Assembly (NCBI GenBank): GCA_964535025.1
Contig: CAZHRW010000184.1
Coordinates: 1 to 51,737 of the forward strand
Source: JAAYZK01 sp964535025
Lineage (GTDB): Bacteria; Planctomycetota; Phycisphaerae; SM23-33; FEN-1343
DNA length: 51,737 bases
Direction of reading: 5' to 3'
This document shows positions 31,383-39,593 of this stretch, in pieces; positions within the stretch are counted from its first letter, which is position 1, and each line of letters begins with the position of its first letter. The notes beneath the pieces are model-generated. The model did no database searches, was not told the DNA's origin, and saw nothing but the letters and a program-made list of their open reading frames with translations. The translations under genes and the position numbers were made by a program.

Positions 31383-34300
31383 TCACCTGCCCCGCCGCCG
31401 GCGGATCAGCGCCGCCGGCAGCACCAGCAGCAGGGCCGTCGCCGGTTCGCCGACGGCTTGCGGGGCGGTCTGGCCGAAGTGAGTCTTGACAATGGCGAAG
31501 TCATCGAGGTCGACGCTCCGGTCGCTGTTAAAATCGCCGCCGCCCCAGCCGACGGGCGAGAGGCCGAAATGCACCTTGAGGGCCGCGAAATCGTCCAGGT
31601 CGGTCGCCCCGTCGCAGGTGGCGTCGCCGGCCAGGCGGCTGATGACCTCCAGCGTGCCGTCGACGTAGAGACGGTCGTCGTTCCACGTCAGCGGCCAGGG
31701 CAGCTCCGGCAGATCCAGCGTCGCGAAGGCGCCGGTCAGGGCGGACCACTCCATCAGGTCGAACAGCTCGGCGCCCTGCGGCGGGTCGGTCAGGACGACC
31801 GCCAGCGTGCCGTCCAGGGCGAGCGTGCCGGCGGCGGCGAGGACGTCGTAATCGTCGCCGCCCAGTTCGGCCTCGAGGCGGGCGGCGGGGCCAAGCGTGA
31901 CGTCGCCGCCGAAGGCCATCACGCCGGGGCTCATCCCGGGCCGCAGATCGCCTTCGAGGAACACGTCCCCGGTGCCGGTGGTGCCGTTGCCGCCGTAGGC
32001 GCCGAAGAAGACCGCCGTGGAGCCGGCGGCGACGCGGATCATCCCGGCGTTGGTCACGTCGTCGTAGAACGCCGCGCCGGCGTTGCCGGAGATGACGATG
32101 GACCCGTCGGCGGCGTTGTCGACGTCGCCGGTAATGTGCGTGTTGCCGAGGCTCACGGCGATCGGGGCGTGGTTGGTCAGGCCGGCGCCGAACCGCAGCG
32201 TTGCCTCGCCGGCGGCGATGAGGGCGGCGTCGGAGGCCTGGTGGGTCAGGCCGGCGGTGAACTCGAGCTCGCCGCCGACCACCTCGATAACGCCGCTGTT
32301 GGTGCAGCCGGCGCCGGTGAGGATCAGCCGTTCGCCATGGCCGACGCGGAGTTGGGCGTCGGAGGCGTTGAGGAGCTTCGCGTCGATCCGCCCGCCGCCG
32401 GCGACGAGGCCCCGGTTGTCCAGCGTCGCGGCGGTCAGGCGCGCGGTCGAGCCGGCCAGGAGCAACTCGCTGTCGTTGCGGATGTGGGCGGTTTCGAGGG
32501 TGCCGCCTTCGATGCGCAGGCGCGCGGCGGGTTGGATGTGCAGTGTTCCGAACGGCGGGGAGGTCGTCCGGTGGGTCGCCGTCGCGCCGTCGATCAGTTC
32601 GAGCGTCCCAACCCTGAGGCCGTATCCCCAGTCGAGGATGTCGAAGTCGAAGTCGAACCCCATCGCCAGCGTACCCTCCATACCCAGCCATACCTCTCCG
32701 GCCTCGAGCGTGCCGCCGGTCCATTCGAGCCGTCCGGTGCCCGTCCACGGGTCGACCCCCAGTGTGCCGCCGACGGTGAGCGTGCCGCCGGCGAGCTGAT
32801 ACAGGCCGTCGCCCTTGTAGCCGACGGTCAGATCGCCGCCGACATTGCACGTCCCACCGGTCTGGGTGAATTGACCGTTGCCTCGATAGCCCACCTGCAG
32901 TTCACCGGCCGACAGCGCGCCGCCGCTCAATTCGCAGGTGCCCTCGCCGCCCGGCCAGTTTCCAAGGTTCAGCGTTCCCGCGATGGTGCAGGATCCCCCG
33001 GTCTGCACGAAGGCGCCGGTCCCTTCCTCGCTGATCATGCCCAAGCCGCCGGACAGCGTGCCGGGCCCGCTGAGGGTGTACCGGCCGGTGCCGCCGGGTT
33101 GCTGGCCAAGGAGCAAGGCGCCGGCGACGGTGTGGGTTCCGCCGGTCTGGGTGAACGTCCCGTTGCCGAACTGGCCGACAAGGACGACATCGGTTTCCAG
33201 CGTCCCCGTGCCGCTCAAGTTGTATTCGCCGCGGCCGGTCGCCTCCCGCCCGATAAAAAGGTATTCGTCGACGGTGTGCGTTCCGCCGGTCTGGGTGAAC
33301 GTGCCGGTGCCGGACCAGCCGACCAGGGTCCGGCCGGTGGACAGGTCTCCCGCGTTGCCGAGGGTGTACGTTCCCTCGCCGTCCGCCTGCCACCCGAGCG
33401 ACAGGATCGGCGAGACGGTGTGGGTCCCGCCGGTCTGGGTGAACGTGCCGGCGCCGGACCAGCCGACATGGGTCTGGCTGGTGGACAGTTGTGCGTCGGT
33501 GCTCAAGGCGTAGGTGCCCTCGGCGGTTGCCTCCCGTCCGATGAACAGGTTGCTGACGGTGTGGACCCCGGCGGTCTGGGTGAAGGTGGCCGGGGCGTCA
33601 TAGCCGACGGTCAGGTGTCCGCCGATGGTCATCGGCGCGTCGGTGGTCGTCGTACTGCCGCCCTGGCCGCCGGCGTGGCCCAGCTCGATGTTGCCGCCGA
33701 AGGACCCGGTTTCGAACAGATCCTCGGCTGTGTTCAGGCGCAGCGTGGCGCCGGACTGGCTGGCGATGGTTGCATGGTCGCCCAACCGGAGTTCGTCGGC
33801 GATGGCCACGCCGCCGTACAGGCAGGCCGTGCCGAGCGCGGTGGTCCCCAGCACGATCGTCCCGTCGCGCACATCCAGGGTGCCGCCGTTCAGCGTGTAG
33901 CCGCCCTCGGCGGTGTCGCCGATGGTCAGCGTCGTGGCGATCGTGTGGGTGCCCCCGTCCTGGGTGAAGGTGCCGGGTGCCTCGAACCCCACGACGGTGG
34001 ACCCGGTCGAGAGCGTGCCGTCGCCGAGTTCGACGGCGGCGCCAGCGTCGGCGCCGACGGCGAGGGTTTCGTTGACAGTGCACGTTCCGCCGGTCTGCGT
34101 GAACTGCCCGGCGCCGGCGGCGCCGACTCGCATCGTGCCGGCGGTGAGCGTGCCGTCGCTCAGGTCGTACTCGCCACGACCGCCCGTATGCCTCCCGACC
34201 CAGAGTGTGTCGGTGACGGTGTGGGTCCCCCCGCTTTGGGTGAACGTCCCGGTGCCGAACGCCCCCACGCCGGTGGATAGCGTCGACAGTTGCCCGGTGT

Positions 34301-35429
34301 CGCTCAGGCTGTAGGTTCCGTCACCGGTGGCCTCCCAGCCGAGGACGAGCCCGCCGGCGACGGTGTGGGTTCCGCCGGTCTGGCTGAACGTGCCGGTGCC
34401 GCCCTGGCCCAGGTAGGTGACTGGCGTCGACAGTTGCCCGGTGTCGCTCAGGTTGTACGTGCCCTGGCTGCCGGCGCGCTTGCCAAGGGCCAGGGTGTTG
34501 GTGGTGTGGGTTCCGCCGGTCTGTGTAAACGTCCCGATGCCTGCCCGACCCACATAGGTGGTCTGGGAGGACAGAACGCCCGCATCGCTCAACGTGTACG
34601 TGCCGTGCCCGGTCGCCTGCGAGGCGAGGGTCAGTATGCCGTCGACGGTGTGGGTTCCGCCGCTCTGGGTGAACGTGCCCTGATACAGGATGTCGGTCCA
34701 CAAGACGATCAGGTCGCCGCCGCTCAACTCGTAGGTCCCGTCACCGGTGGCCTCCCGGCCGAGGGAGAGCACGCTGGTGACGGTGTGGGTGCCGCCGCTT
34801 TGGATGAACGTACCGGCGCCGGAGTTGCCGACCCAGGTACAATGGGCGGACAGCGCCCCCGTGCCGCTCAACGTGTAGGTGCCCTGCCCGGTGTCCTGGC
34901 GTCCGAGGATCAGTTCATTGGCGACCGAGTGGGTGCCGGCGGTCTGGCTGAAGGTGCCCATGCCGTAATAGCCGATATTGCTCCACTGCGCCGCCAGGTC
35001 GCCGCCGCTGAGCTCGTAGGTCCCCTCGGCGCCGGCGTTGAAGCCGACCCGCAGGCTGGTGATGCCCCGGTTGGTCCCGCCGGTCTGCACGAAGGTTCCG
35101 ATGCCGCCCTCCCCGATCGACTCGGTGACGGCCTCGAGGAGGCCCGTCCCGCTGAGGCTCACCAGGCCCGATTCGCCGGCGGCGCTGCCCAGCAGCAGAG
35201 CGTACGCCTCGGCCGTGACCGCGCCGTCGTCGATCTCGGCGGTCCCGCCGTTGGTGATGATGGCGGTGTCGGCCGCGCCGGGCACGCCGGCGTCCCAATT
35301 GAGCACATCGAACCAGTCGCCCGCCCCGCCCTGCCAGGCGGTTTCCTGGCCCGCCGCCGTCGCCGCCAGGGCGACCACGACGATCGCGGCCGTCCGGCGG
35401 AGGGTTCCGCGTGTGGGTCTCCGGTGCAT
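31383..35429 (-). CDS. Large repeat surface protein with dockerin-like repeats and PEP-CTERM-like tail
   Basis: 1348 residues. Signal peptide MHRRPTRGTLRRTAAIVVVALAATAAGQ, then about 15 tandem units of 45-48 residues of the form GTFTQTGGTHTV-(LxLGxxATG)-GTYxLS-(TGxLST)-xVG, the pattern of autotransporter-like passenger beta-helices. After a non-repetitive beta-rich region come two dockerin/EF-hand-like calcium loops (GDATCDGATDLDDFAALK and GDFNSDRSVDLDDFAIVK). The tail is GEPATALLLVLPAALIRRRRGR, split here as an EPAT motif, a hydrophobic stretch and an Arg cluster, as in PEP-CTERM sorting signals. ATG 35429 is chosen because GGAG lies 7 bases upstream and the signal peptide begins there. Probably an exported, surface-attached structural or adhesive protein. 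Confidence 0.85.
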   Translation of the reverse strand: MHRRPTRGTLRRTAAIVVVALAATAAGQETAWQGGAGDWFDVLNWDAGVPGAADTAIITNGGTAEIDDGAVTAEAYALLLGSAAGESGLVSLSGTGLLEAVTESIGEGGIGTFVQTGGTNRGITSLRVGFNAGAEGTYELSGGDLAAQWSNIGYYGMGTFSQTAGTHSVANELILGRQDTGQGTYTLSGTGALSAHCTWVGNSGAGTFIQSGGTHTVTSVLSLGREATGDGTYELSGGDLIVLWTDILYQGTFTQSGGTHTVDGILTLASQATGHGTYTLSDAGVLSSQTTYVGRAGIGTFTQTGGTHTTNTLALGKRAGSQGTYNLSDTGQLSTPVTYLGQGGTGTFSQTGGTHTVAGGLVLGWEATGDGTYSLSDTGQLSTLSTGVGAFGTGTFTQSGGTHTVTDTLWVGRHTGGRGEYDLSDGTLTAGTMRVGAAGAGQFTQTGGTCTVNETLAVGADAGAAVELGDGTLSTGSTVVGFEAPGTFTQDGGTHTIATTLTIGDTAEGGYTLNGGTLDVRDGTIVLGTTALGTACLYGGVAIADELRLGDHATIASQSGATLRLNTAEDLFETGSFGGNIELGHAGGQGGSTTTTDAPMTIGGHLTVGYDAPATFTQTAGVHTVSNLFIGREATAEGTYALSTDAQLSTSQTHVGWSGAGTFTQTGGTHTVSPILSLGWQADGEGTYTLGNAGDLSTGRTLVGWSGTGTFTQTGGTHTVDEYLFIGREATGRGEYNLSGTGTLETDVVLVGQFGNGTFTQTGGTHTVAGALLLGQQPGGTGRYTLSGPGTLSGGLGMISEEGTGAFVQTGGSCTIAGTLNLGNWPGGEGTCELSGGALSAGELQVGYRGNGQFTQTGGTCNVGGDLTVGYKGDGLYQLAGGTLTVGGTLGVDPWTGTGRLEWTGGTLEAGEVWLGMEGTLAMGFDFDFDILDWGYGLRVGTLELIDGATATHRTTSPPFGTLHIQPAARLRIEGGTLETAHIRNDSELLLAGSTARLTAATLDNRGLVAGGGRIDAKLLNASDAQLRVGHGERLILTGAGCTNSGVIEVVGGELEFTAGLTHQASDAALIAAGEATLRFGAGLTNHAPIAVSLGNTHITGDVDNAADGSIVISGNAGAAFYDDVTNAGMIRVAAGSTAVFFGAYGGNGTTGTGDVFLEGDLRPGMSPGVMAFGGDVTLGPAARLEAELGGDDYDVLAAAGTLALDGTLAVVLTDPPQGAELFDLMEWSALTGAFATLDLPELPWPLTWNDDRLYVDGTLEVISRLAGDATCDGATDLDDFAALKVHFGLSPVGWGGGDFNSDRSVDLDDFAIVKTHFGQTAPQAVGEPATALLLVLPAALIRRRRGR
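32790..35100 (-). repeat. In-gene tandem repeat array of the surface protein
   Basis: About 15 coding repeat units of 135-144 bases, each carrying a variant of the GGNACCCACACCGTC word that encodes GGTHTV. One unit is expanded by about 80 residues near the middle. Units differ enough to be old, but several neighbours (at about 33100-33480 and 34320-34700) are closer to each other, which is compatible with recent local duplication or recombination. Confidence 0.8.
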
Positions 35430-35581
35430 CCCTGTTCTCCTTCCCGCGCCGCCCTCGGCGCGCGGCCACGGGTTTGATGTGCCGGTCGCCGGGCCGCGCG
35501 GTGACCGGAATAGGGATCGGATTGTAAGCCTATTCGGGACATAGGGCAAGGAAAAATCGTGACGGCGGCGGGCCGGGTGCC

Positions 35582-35610
35582 GGCGTTGGCGGTTGCCGTT
35601 GCTGTTGCCA
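35582..35610. repeat. Reverse copy of the GGCAAC short-word repeat before tyrS
   Basis: The stretch reads as GGCGTTGGCGGTTGCC then GTTGCTGTTGCC, the reverse complement of the GGCAAC-type words at 26770-26818. It fills part of the gap between the divergent surface protein and tyrS genes. Confidence 0.45.
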
Positions 35611-35662
35611 AAGTCTGGAGCCTATGGCCCCAAGCCTGCTGTTCGAGTACACTGCGGCGACC

Positions 35663-36871
35663 ATGAATGCGAACCTTCAAGACCAGATCGAGTTGCTCAG
35701 CCGCGGGACGGCGGGGATTTATAACGTCGAGGCCCTCGCCGAGCGGCTCAAGGCGTCGGCGGCGTCGGGGCAGCCGCTGCGGATCAAGCTGGGGCTGGAC
35801 CCGACCAGCCCGGACATCCACCTCGGCCACACGGTCGTGCTGACCAAGATGCGGCAGTTCCAGGACCTCGGGCACAAGGCGGTCCTGATCATCGGCGACT
35901 ACACCGCGCGGATCGGCGACCCGACCGGCCAGAACGCCACGCGGCCGATGCTGTCGCCCGAGCAGATCGAGGCCAACGCCGCGACGTACATCGCCCAGGC
36001 GAGCAAGGTGCTCGACACCAGTGACGCCAAGCTCGAGGTCCGCTCCAACAGCGAGTGGCTCGAACAGCTTTCGTTCGCGGATGTGATCAAGCTGGCCGCC
36101 CAGGTGACCGTGGCGCGGATGCTGGAGCGCGATACGTTCGAGCTGCGCTACAAGGCGGGCGAGCCGATCGGCGTCCACGAGTTTCTCTATCCGCTCATGC
36201 AGGGCTACGACAGCGTGTGCATCGAGGCGGACGTGGAGCTGGGCGGGACCGATCAGACTTATAACAATTTGATGGGCCGACAGTTACAGGAAAATGCCGG
36301 CCAGACGCCCCAGGTGGTGATGGTCATGCCGATCCTGGTGGGCCTCGACGGGGTCGAGAAGATGTCCAAGAGCAAGGGCAACTACATCGGCGTCACCGAG
36401 CCGCCCAACGAGATGTTCGGCAAGGTCATGAGCATCCCTGACGGGCTGATGGGCGGGTACTTTACGCTGCTGACCGACGTGCCCGTCGACGAGATCGAAC
36501 GGCTGACCCATCCGGACCTTACGCACCCCCGCCAGGCGAAGGCCGAGCTGGCCCGGCGGATCGTCACCCGCTTCCACAGCGCCGCCGACGCCGACGCGGC
36601 CGCGGGGGAGTTCGACCGGGTCTTCGCCCGCCGCCAGGTGCCCACCGACATGCCCGAGATCGCCGTAAAGACCGATCGCATCGGGATTATCGATCTGGTC
36701 CGCACCGCCGGCTTCGCCAAGACCAACAGCGAGGCCCGCCGCCTGATCGGCCAAAGCGCCGTCAGTGTCGACGACGAGAAAATCACCGACATCGACGCGA
36801 CCATCACCGTCGAAGACGGCGCCGTCCTCCGCGTCGGCCGGCGCCGCTTCGGGCGACTCAAGCGAACCTGA
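35663..36871 (+). CDS. tyrS: Tyrosyl-tRNA synthetase
   Basis: 402 residues, class I. The HIGH motif is HLGHTVVL (near 47), the Tyr/ATP pocket includes IGDYTARIGDPTGQ and YPLMQGYDSVCIEADVELGGTDQTYN, and KMSKS is VEKMSKSKGNYIG near 230. The C-terminal 70 residues are an S4 RNA-binding domain (TNSEARRLIGQSAVSVDDEKI). This belongs to the KMSKS-containing TyrS/TyrZ subgroup rather than the KFGKT type. ATG 35663 starts the first helix (NLQDQIELL). No leader ORF or T-box was found upstream. A terminator follows. Confidence 0.94.
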   Translation: MNANLQDQIELLSRGTAGIYNVEALAERLKASAASGQPLRIKLGLDPTSPDIHLGHTVVLTKMRQFQDLGHKAVLIIGDYTARIGDPTGQNATRPMLSPEQIEANAATYIAQASKVLDTSDAKLEVRSNSEWLEQLSFADVIKLAAQVTVARMLERDTFELRYKAGEPIGVHEFLYPLMQGYDSVCIEADVELGGTDQTYNNLMGRQLQENAGQTPQVVMVMPILVGLDGVEKMSKSKGNYIGVTEPPNEMFGKVMSIPDGLMGGYFTLLTDVPVDEIERLTHPDLTHPRQAKAELARRIVTRFHSAADADAAAGEFDRVFARRQVPTDMPEIAVKTDRIGIIDLVRTAGFAKTNSEARRLIGQSAVSVDDEKITDIDATITVEDGAVLRVGRRRFGRLKRT

Positions 36872-36910
36872 GATCGACGGCCTTCGGACGACGGCGAAAG
36901 CGGCACGCGA

Positions 36911-36943
36911 AAAGGCCCGGCTCCTCGCGGGAACCGGGCCTTT
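36911..36943. terminator. Bidirectional terminator between tyrS and fba
   Basis: AAAGGCCCGG (36911-36920) pairs with CCGGGCCTTT (36934-36943) around a 13-base loop. T-rich ends exist on both strands, so it can end the convergent tyrS and fba transcripts. Confidence 0.75.
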
Positions 36944-36978
36944 GGGGACCGTCTTGATCGGCGCGACTCGCTTGCGGA

Positions 36979-38001
36979 TCAGAACCCGTAGACCACCGCC
37001 ATGTCGCGGAGGCTCTTGGTGGGGATCTTCCCGGCGTTGCCGGCCTGGCCGAAGGCGATCATCCGCTCCTTGCAGACCTCCTTCATCGCCGCCCGGGCGG
37101 GCTTGAGGTAGTCGCGCGGGTCGAACTTCTCGGGCGACTCGGCGAAAACCTTGCGAATCGCACCGGTGATCGCCAGGCGGTTGTCGGTGTCGACGTTGAC
37201 CTTCCGCACGCCGTGCTTGATACCCCGCTGAATCTCCTCAACCGGCACGCCGTAGGTCTGTTTGATCTGCCCGCCGTGCTGGTTGATGATGTCCTGCAAC
37301 TTCTGCGGCACGCTGGACGAGCCGTGCATGACCAGGTGGGTGTTGGGGAGCATCCTGTGGATCTCCTCGATGCGGCTCATGACCAGCACCTCGCCGGTGG
37401 GCTTCTTGGTGAACTTGTAGGCCCCGTGGCTGGTGCCGATGGCGACGGCCAGGGCGTCCAGGCCGGTGGCTTCGACGAAGCGGGCGGCCTCGTCGGGGTC
37501 GGTGACGTGCTTGAGGGCCTCTTCGCTGGTCATGCCGGCGCCGTGGCCGTCCTCGATGCCGCCCAGGCAGCCGATTTCGCCTTCGACGGTCACGCCCATC
37601 GCGTGGGCGACGTCGACGACCTGCCTGGTGACCTTGACGTTATAGTCGAAGGTGCTGGGCGTCTTGCCGTCCGGTTCCAGCGAGCCGTCCATCATGACCG
37701 AGGTGAAGCCCATCGCGATCGCGCTGAAGCACGTCGAGGGGGCGTTGCCGTGGTCGAGGTGCATGGCGATCGGCAGCTCGGGATACAGCTCGGCCGCGGC
37801 GATCATCAGGTGGCGGAGGAAATTGTCGTCGGAGTAGGCCCTCGCGCCGCGGGAGGCCTGGACGATGACGGGGCTTTCCGTCTCGCGGGCGGCTTCCATG
37901 ATCGCCTGGATCTGCTCCATATTGTTTACGTTCAACGCCGCGATGCCGTATTCGTTCTCGGCGGCGTGGTCCAGCATGACGCGCATTGGTACCAAAGGCA
38001 T
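36979..38001 (-). CDS. fba: Class II fructose-bisphosphate aldolase
   Basis: 340 residues, zinc-dependent TIM barrel of glycolysis/gluconeogenesis. AMHLDHGNAPSTC carries the zinc His and catalytic Asp region. FTSVMMDGSL, VEGEIGCLGGIEDG, TSHGAYKF and VMHGSSSVPQ follow in order, the last two covering further zinc and phosphate ligands. KVNVDTDNRLAITGAIRKVF is the C-terminal substrate loop. ATG 38001 has AAAGGAA about 9 bases upstream. Its 5' leader holds a strong GC hairpin. The gene is monocistronic. Confidence 0.94.
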   Translation of the reverse strand: MPLVPMRVMLDHAAENEYGIAALNVNNMEQIQAIMEAARETESPVIVQASRGARAYSDDNFLRHLMIAAAELYPELPIAMHLDHGNAPSTCFSAIAMGFTSVMMDGSLEPDGKTPSTFDYNVKVTRQVVDVAHAMGVTVEGEIGCLGGIEDGHGAGMTSEEALKHVTDPDEAARFVEATGLDALAVAIGTSHGAYKFTKKPTGEVLVMSRIEEIHRMLPNTHLVMHGSSSVPQKLQDIINQHGGQIKQTYGVPVEEIQRGIKHGVRKVNVDTDNRLAITGAIRKVFAESPEKFDPRDYLKPARAAMKEVCKERMIAFGQAGNAGKIPTKSLRDMAVVYGF

Positions 38002-38059
38002 AGTGTTATTCCTTTCCAGGTAAAAGGATCGTATCGCCGCCCGCTGCGGGCGGCCCGGC

Positions 38060-38088
38060 ATTCTATGGAGAAAGCCCCGGCGATGCAA
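38060..38088 (-). promoter_or_regulatory. Promoter of fba
   Basis: On the minus strand TTGCAT (38088-38083) and TAGAAT (38065-38060), spacer 17. The resulting leader begins near 38053 and contains the perfect hairpin GCCGCCCGC-AGC-GGGCGGC (38038-38056 region) without a T run, so it is more likely to affect RNA stability than to terminate. Confidence 0.7.
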
Positions 38089-38133
38089 CGGGCGAGACCC
38101 GGAAAACGACCGGGGAGGTCGGCGCCGATCGCC

Positions 38134-38802
38134 TCACGAGCGTTCGGGCGGCACGCCGATGTCGGCGACGGTGACGCGGCCGGTGTAGGCGGCGGCGGCC
38201 GGGGCGTCGAAGCCGGTCTTGGCGGCGGCGAAGGTGACGGTCCGCTCAGCCCGGATCGCCGGGCCGTCCACCTCGCCGGTGTCGGCATTGAGGCCGGTGG
38301 GGATGTCGATCGCCAGGATCGGCCGTCCCGTCGCGTTGGCCGCCTCGACGGCCGTGGCGAGGTCCCCCCGCAGCGCGCCGGTGATCCCCGTGCCCCCCAT
38401 CGCGTCGACCAGCAGGTCGTAGTCGCCCCACTGCGCTGTCAGCGCCGCGGCCGCGCGGCCCGTCGCCGGGCGGCACGTGACACCCAGGCGGGTGAGGGCG
38501 TCGAGATTCACGCGGGCCTCCCCGCGGATTTTCTCCGGCGGCGCCAGGAGATAGACGTCCGCGCCGATCCCCCGCACCAGCAGGTGGCGGGCGAGGGTGA
38601 ACCCGTCGCCGCCGTTATTGCCCGCCCCCGCCAGCACCGCCACGCGACCGCCGCCGAACTGGTCGAGCATCGCGCAGGCGACGTCGGCGGCCTGGCGGCC
38701 GGCGTTCTCCATCAGGACCGCCCCGGGCAGACCGATCTGGTCGATCGCCCACCGATCCACCCGCCGGATCTGCTCACGCGACATGGCGGCAGGGTTGTTC
38801 AT
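38134..38802 (-). CDS. nnrE: NAD(P)H-hydrate epimerase
   Basis: 222 residues. YjeF N-terminal (Rossmann-like) domain that epimerises damaged NAD(P)HX. Signatures are MSREQIRRVDRWAIDQIGLPGAVLMENAG at the start, VLAGAGNNGGDGFTLARHLL near 55-74 and DAMGGTGITGALRG near 133. The C-terminal ADP/ATP-dependent dehydratase (NnrD) domain that is often fused is missing and must be elsewhere. It lies 19 bases after trxA on the same strand, probably one operon. GGAG precedes ATG 38802 by about 9 bases; an internal ATG at 38784 is an alternative. Confidence 0.9.
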   Translation of the reverse strand: MNNPAAMSREQIRRVDRWAIDQIGLPGAVLMENAGRQAADVACAMLDQFGGGRVAVLAGAGNNGGDGFTLARHLLVRGIGADVYLLAPPEKIRGEARVNLDALTRLGVTCRPATGRAAAALTAQWGDYDLLVDAMGGTGITGALRGDLATAVEAANATGRPILAIDIPTGLNADTGEVDGPAIRAERTVTFAAAKTGFDAPAAAAYTGRVTVADIGVPPERS

Positions 38803-38821
38803 GGTCCCATCTCCGGCGGTC

Positions 38822-39160
38822 TCACCCGCCCAGCGCGTCGTCCAACGCCGCCTTGAGATCCTTCTTCGTCTGCACGCCGACCATCCGCTTGACCAGCCTG
38901 CCGTCGGCGAAGACCATCAGCGTCGGGATGGCGCTGATGCCCAATTGCATCGCCACGTTTCGGCTCTCGTCGGTATCGACCTTGCCCACCTTGGCGCGGC
39001 CGGCGTATTCGTCGGCGAGCTCCTCGACGGCCGGTGCGACCATCTTGCACGGCATGCACCACTCGGCCCAGAAATCCACCAGCACCGGCTGGTCCGACTG
39101 GATCACCTCGGACTCGAAGTTCTCATCGGTAAGCCTCAGCACATTATTGGAAGACGCCAT
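38822..39160 (-). CDS. trxA: Thioredoxin with WCMPC active site
   Basis: 112 residues, cytoplasmic thiol-disulfide reductant. The active site is FWAEWCMPCKM (Cys35, Cys38), with Met replacing the usual Gly of WCGPC. The cis-proline loop SAIPTLMVFADGR and the VGVQTKKDL end are standard. Changing the residue between the cysteines is known to shift redox potential in this family. A strong ribosome-binding site AAGGAGAG precedes the ATG. A near-consensus promoter lies 54 bases upstream, and nnrE follows. Confidence 0.93.
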   Translation of the reverse strand: MASSNNVLRLTDENFESEVIQSDQPVLVDFWAEWCMPCKMVAPAVEELADEYAGRAKVGKVDTDESRNVAMQLGISAIPTLMVFADGRLVKRMVGVQTKKDLKAALDDALGG

Positions 39161-39213
39161 CTGCCTGCTCTCCTTCAGCGCGATACATGGAAATCATCGT
39201 ACGCCCTATCAGG

Positions 39214-39242
39214 ATCTTAGGACCGGTCGTCCCCAATGTCAA
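39214..39242 (-). promoter_or_regulatory. Promoter of trxA-nnrE
   Basis: On the minus strand TTGACA (39242-39237) and TAAGAT (39219-39214), spacer 17, just after the end of the small membrane protein gene. Expected start near 39207. Confidence 0.78.
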
Positions 39243-39253
39243 TCGCCGTCCCG

Positions 39254-39523
39254 TCAGCCTTCGGCGACCGGCGAGCCCGCCTTGACGACCGCGACGTCGG
39301 CGTCGCCCTCCCCCGTCGCCAGCGCCGCCGGCCGCGCGATGCTGCTCTGGGCCTTCTGCCGCTTGGCGCGGAGCTGCTGTTCGCGGGCCATCACCGTCTT
39401 GATGTGGTCGTAGCGCACCACCAACCGCCGCCGCTCCATCGCCATGCGCCCCAGCACGGCCACGGCGCCCAGGGCGCCGAGGGCGACAATGACGACCAGC
39501 ACTACGAGGGGGTCGGTGTTCAC
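39254..39523 (-). CDS. Small single-pass membrane protein
   Basis: 89 residues. GTG start at 39523. One N-terminal transmembrane helix (PLVVLVVIVALGALGAVAVL), then a basic, charged helix (RRRLVVRYDHIKTVMAREQQLRAKRQKAQ) likely to form a coiled coil on the cytoplasmic side, and a Gly/Ala/Asp tail. Not recognised. It precedes trxA but is separated from it by the trxA promoter. Confidence 0.6.
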   Translation of the reverse strand: MNTDPLVVLVVIVALGALGAVAVLGRMAMERRRLVVRYDHIKTVMAREQQLRAKRQKAQSSIARPAALATGEGDADVAVVKAGSPVAEG

Positions 39524-39593
39524 GGTACCTGTATCGGCACGGGCGGCGTAGGGAATTTACTTACGCACCGATCTTCCCGGCATGTCGCGATCG

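Noticed and set aside
32790..35100. Possible CRISPR or satellite array because of regularly spaced short identical words
   Set aside because: The period is about 140 bases, units diverge, and the frame stays open through all of them; it is a coding repeat in a surface protein.
38038..38056. Strong hairpin in the fba 5' leader as an attenuator
   Set aside because: No T run follows it on the minus strand and no leader ORF was found; it is noted only as a structure in the leader.
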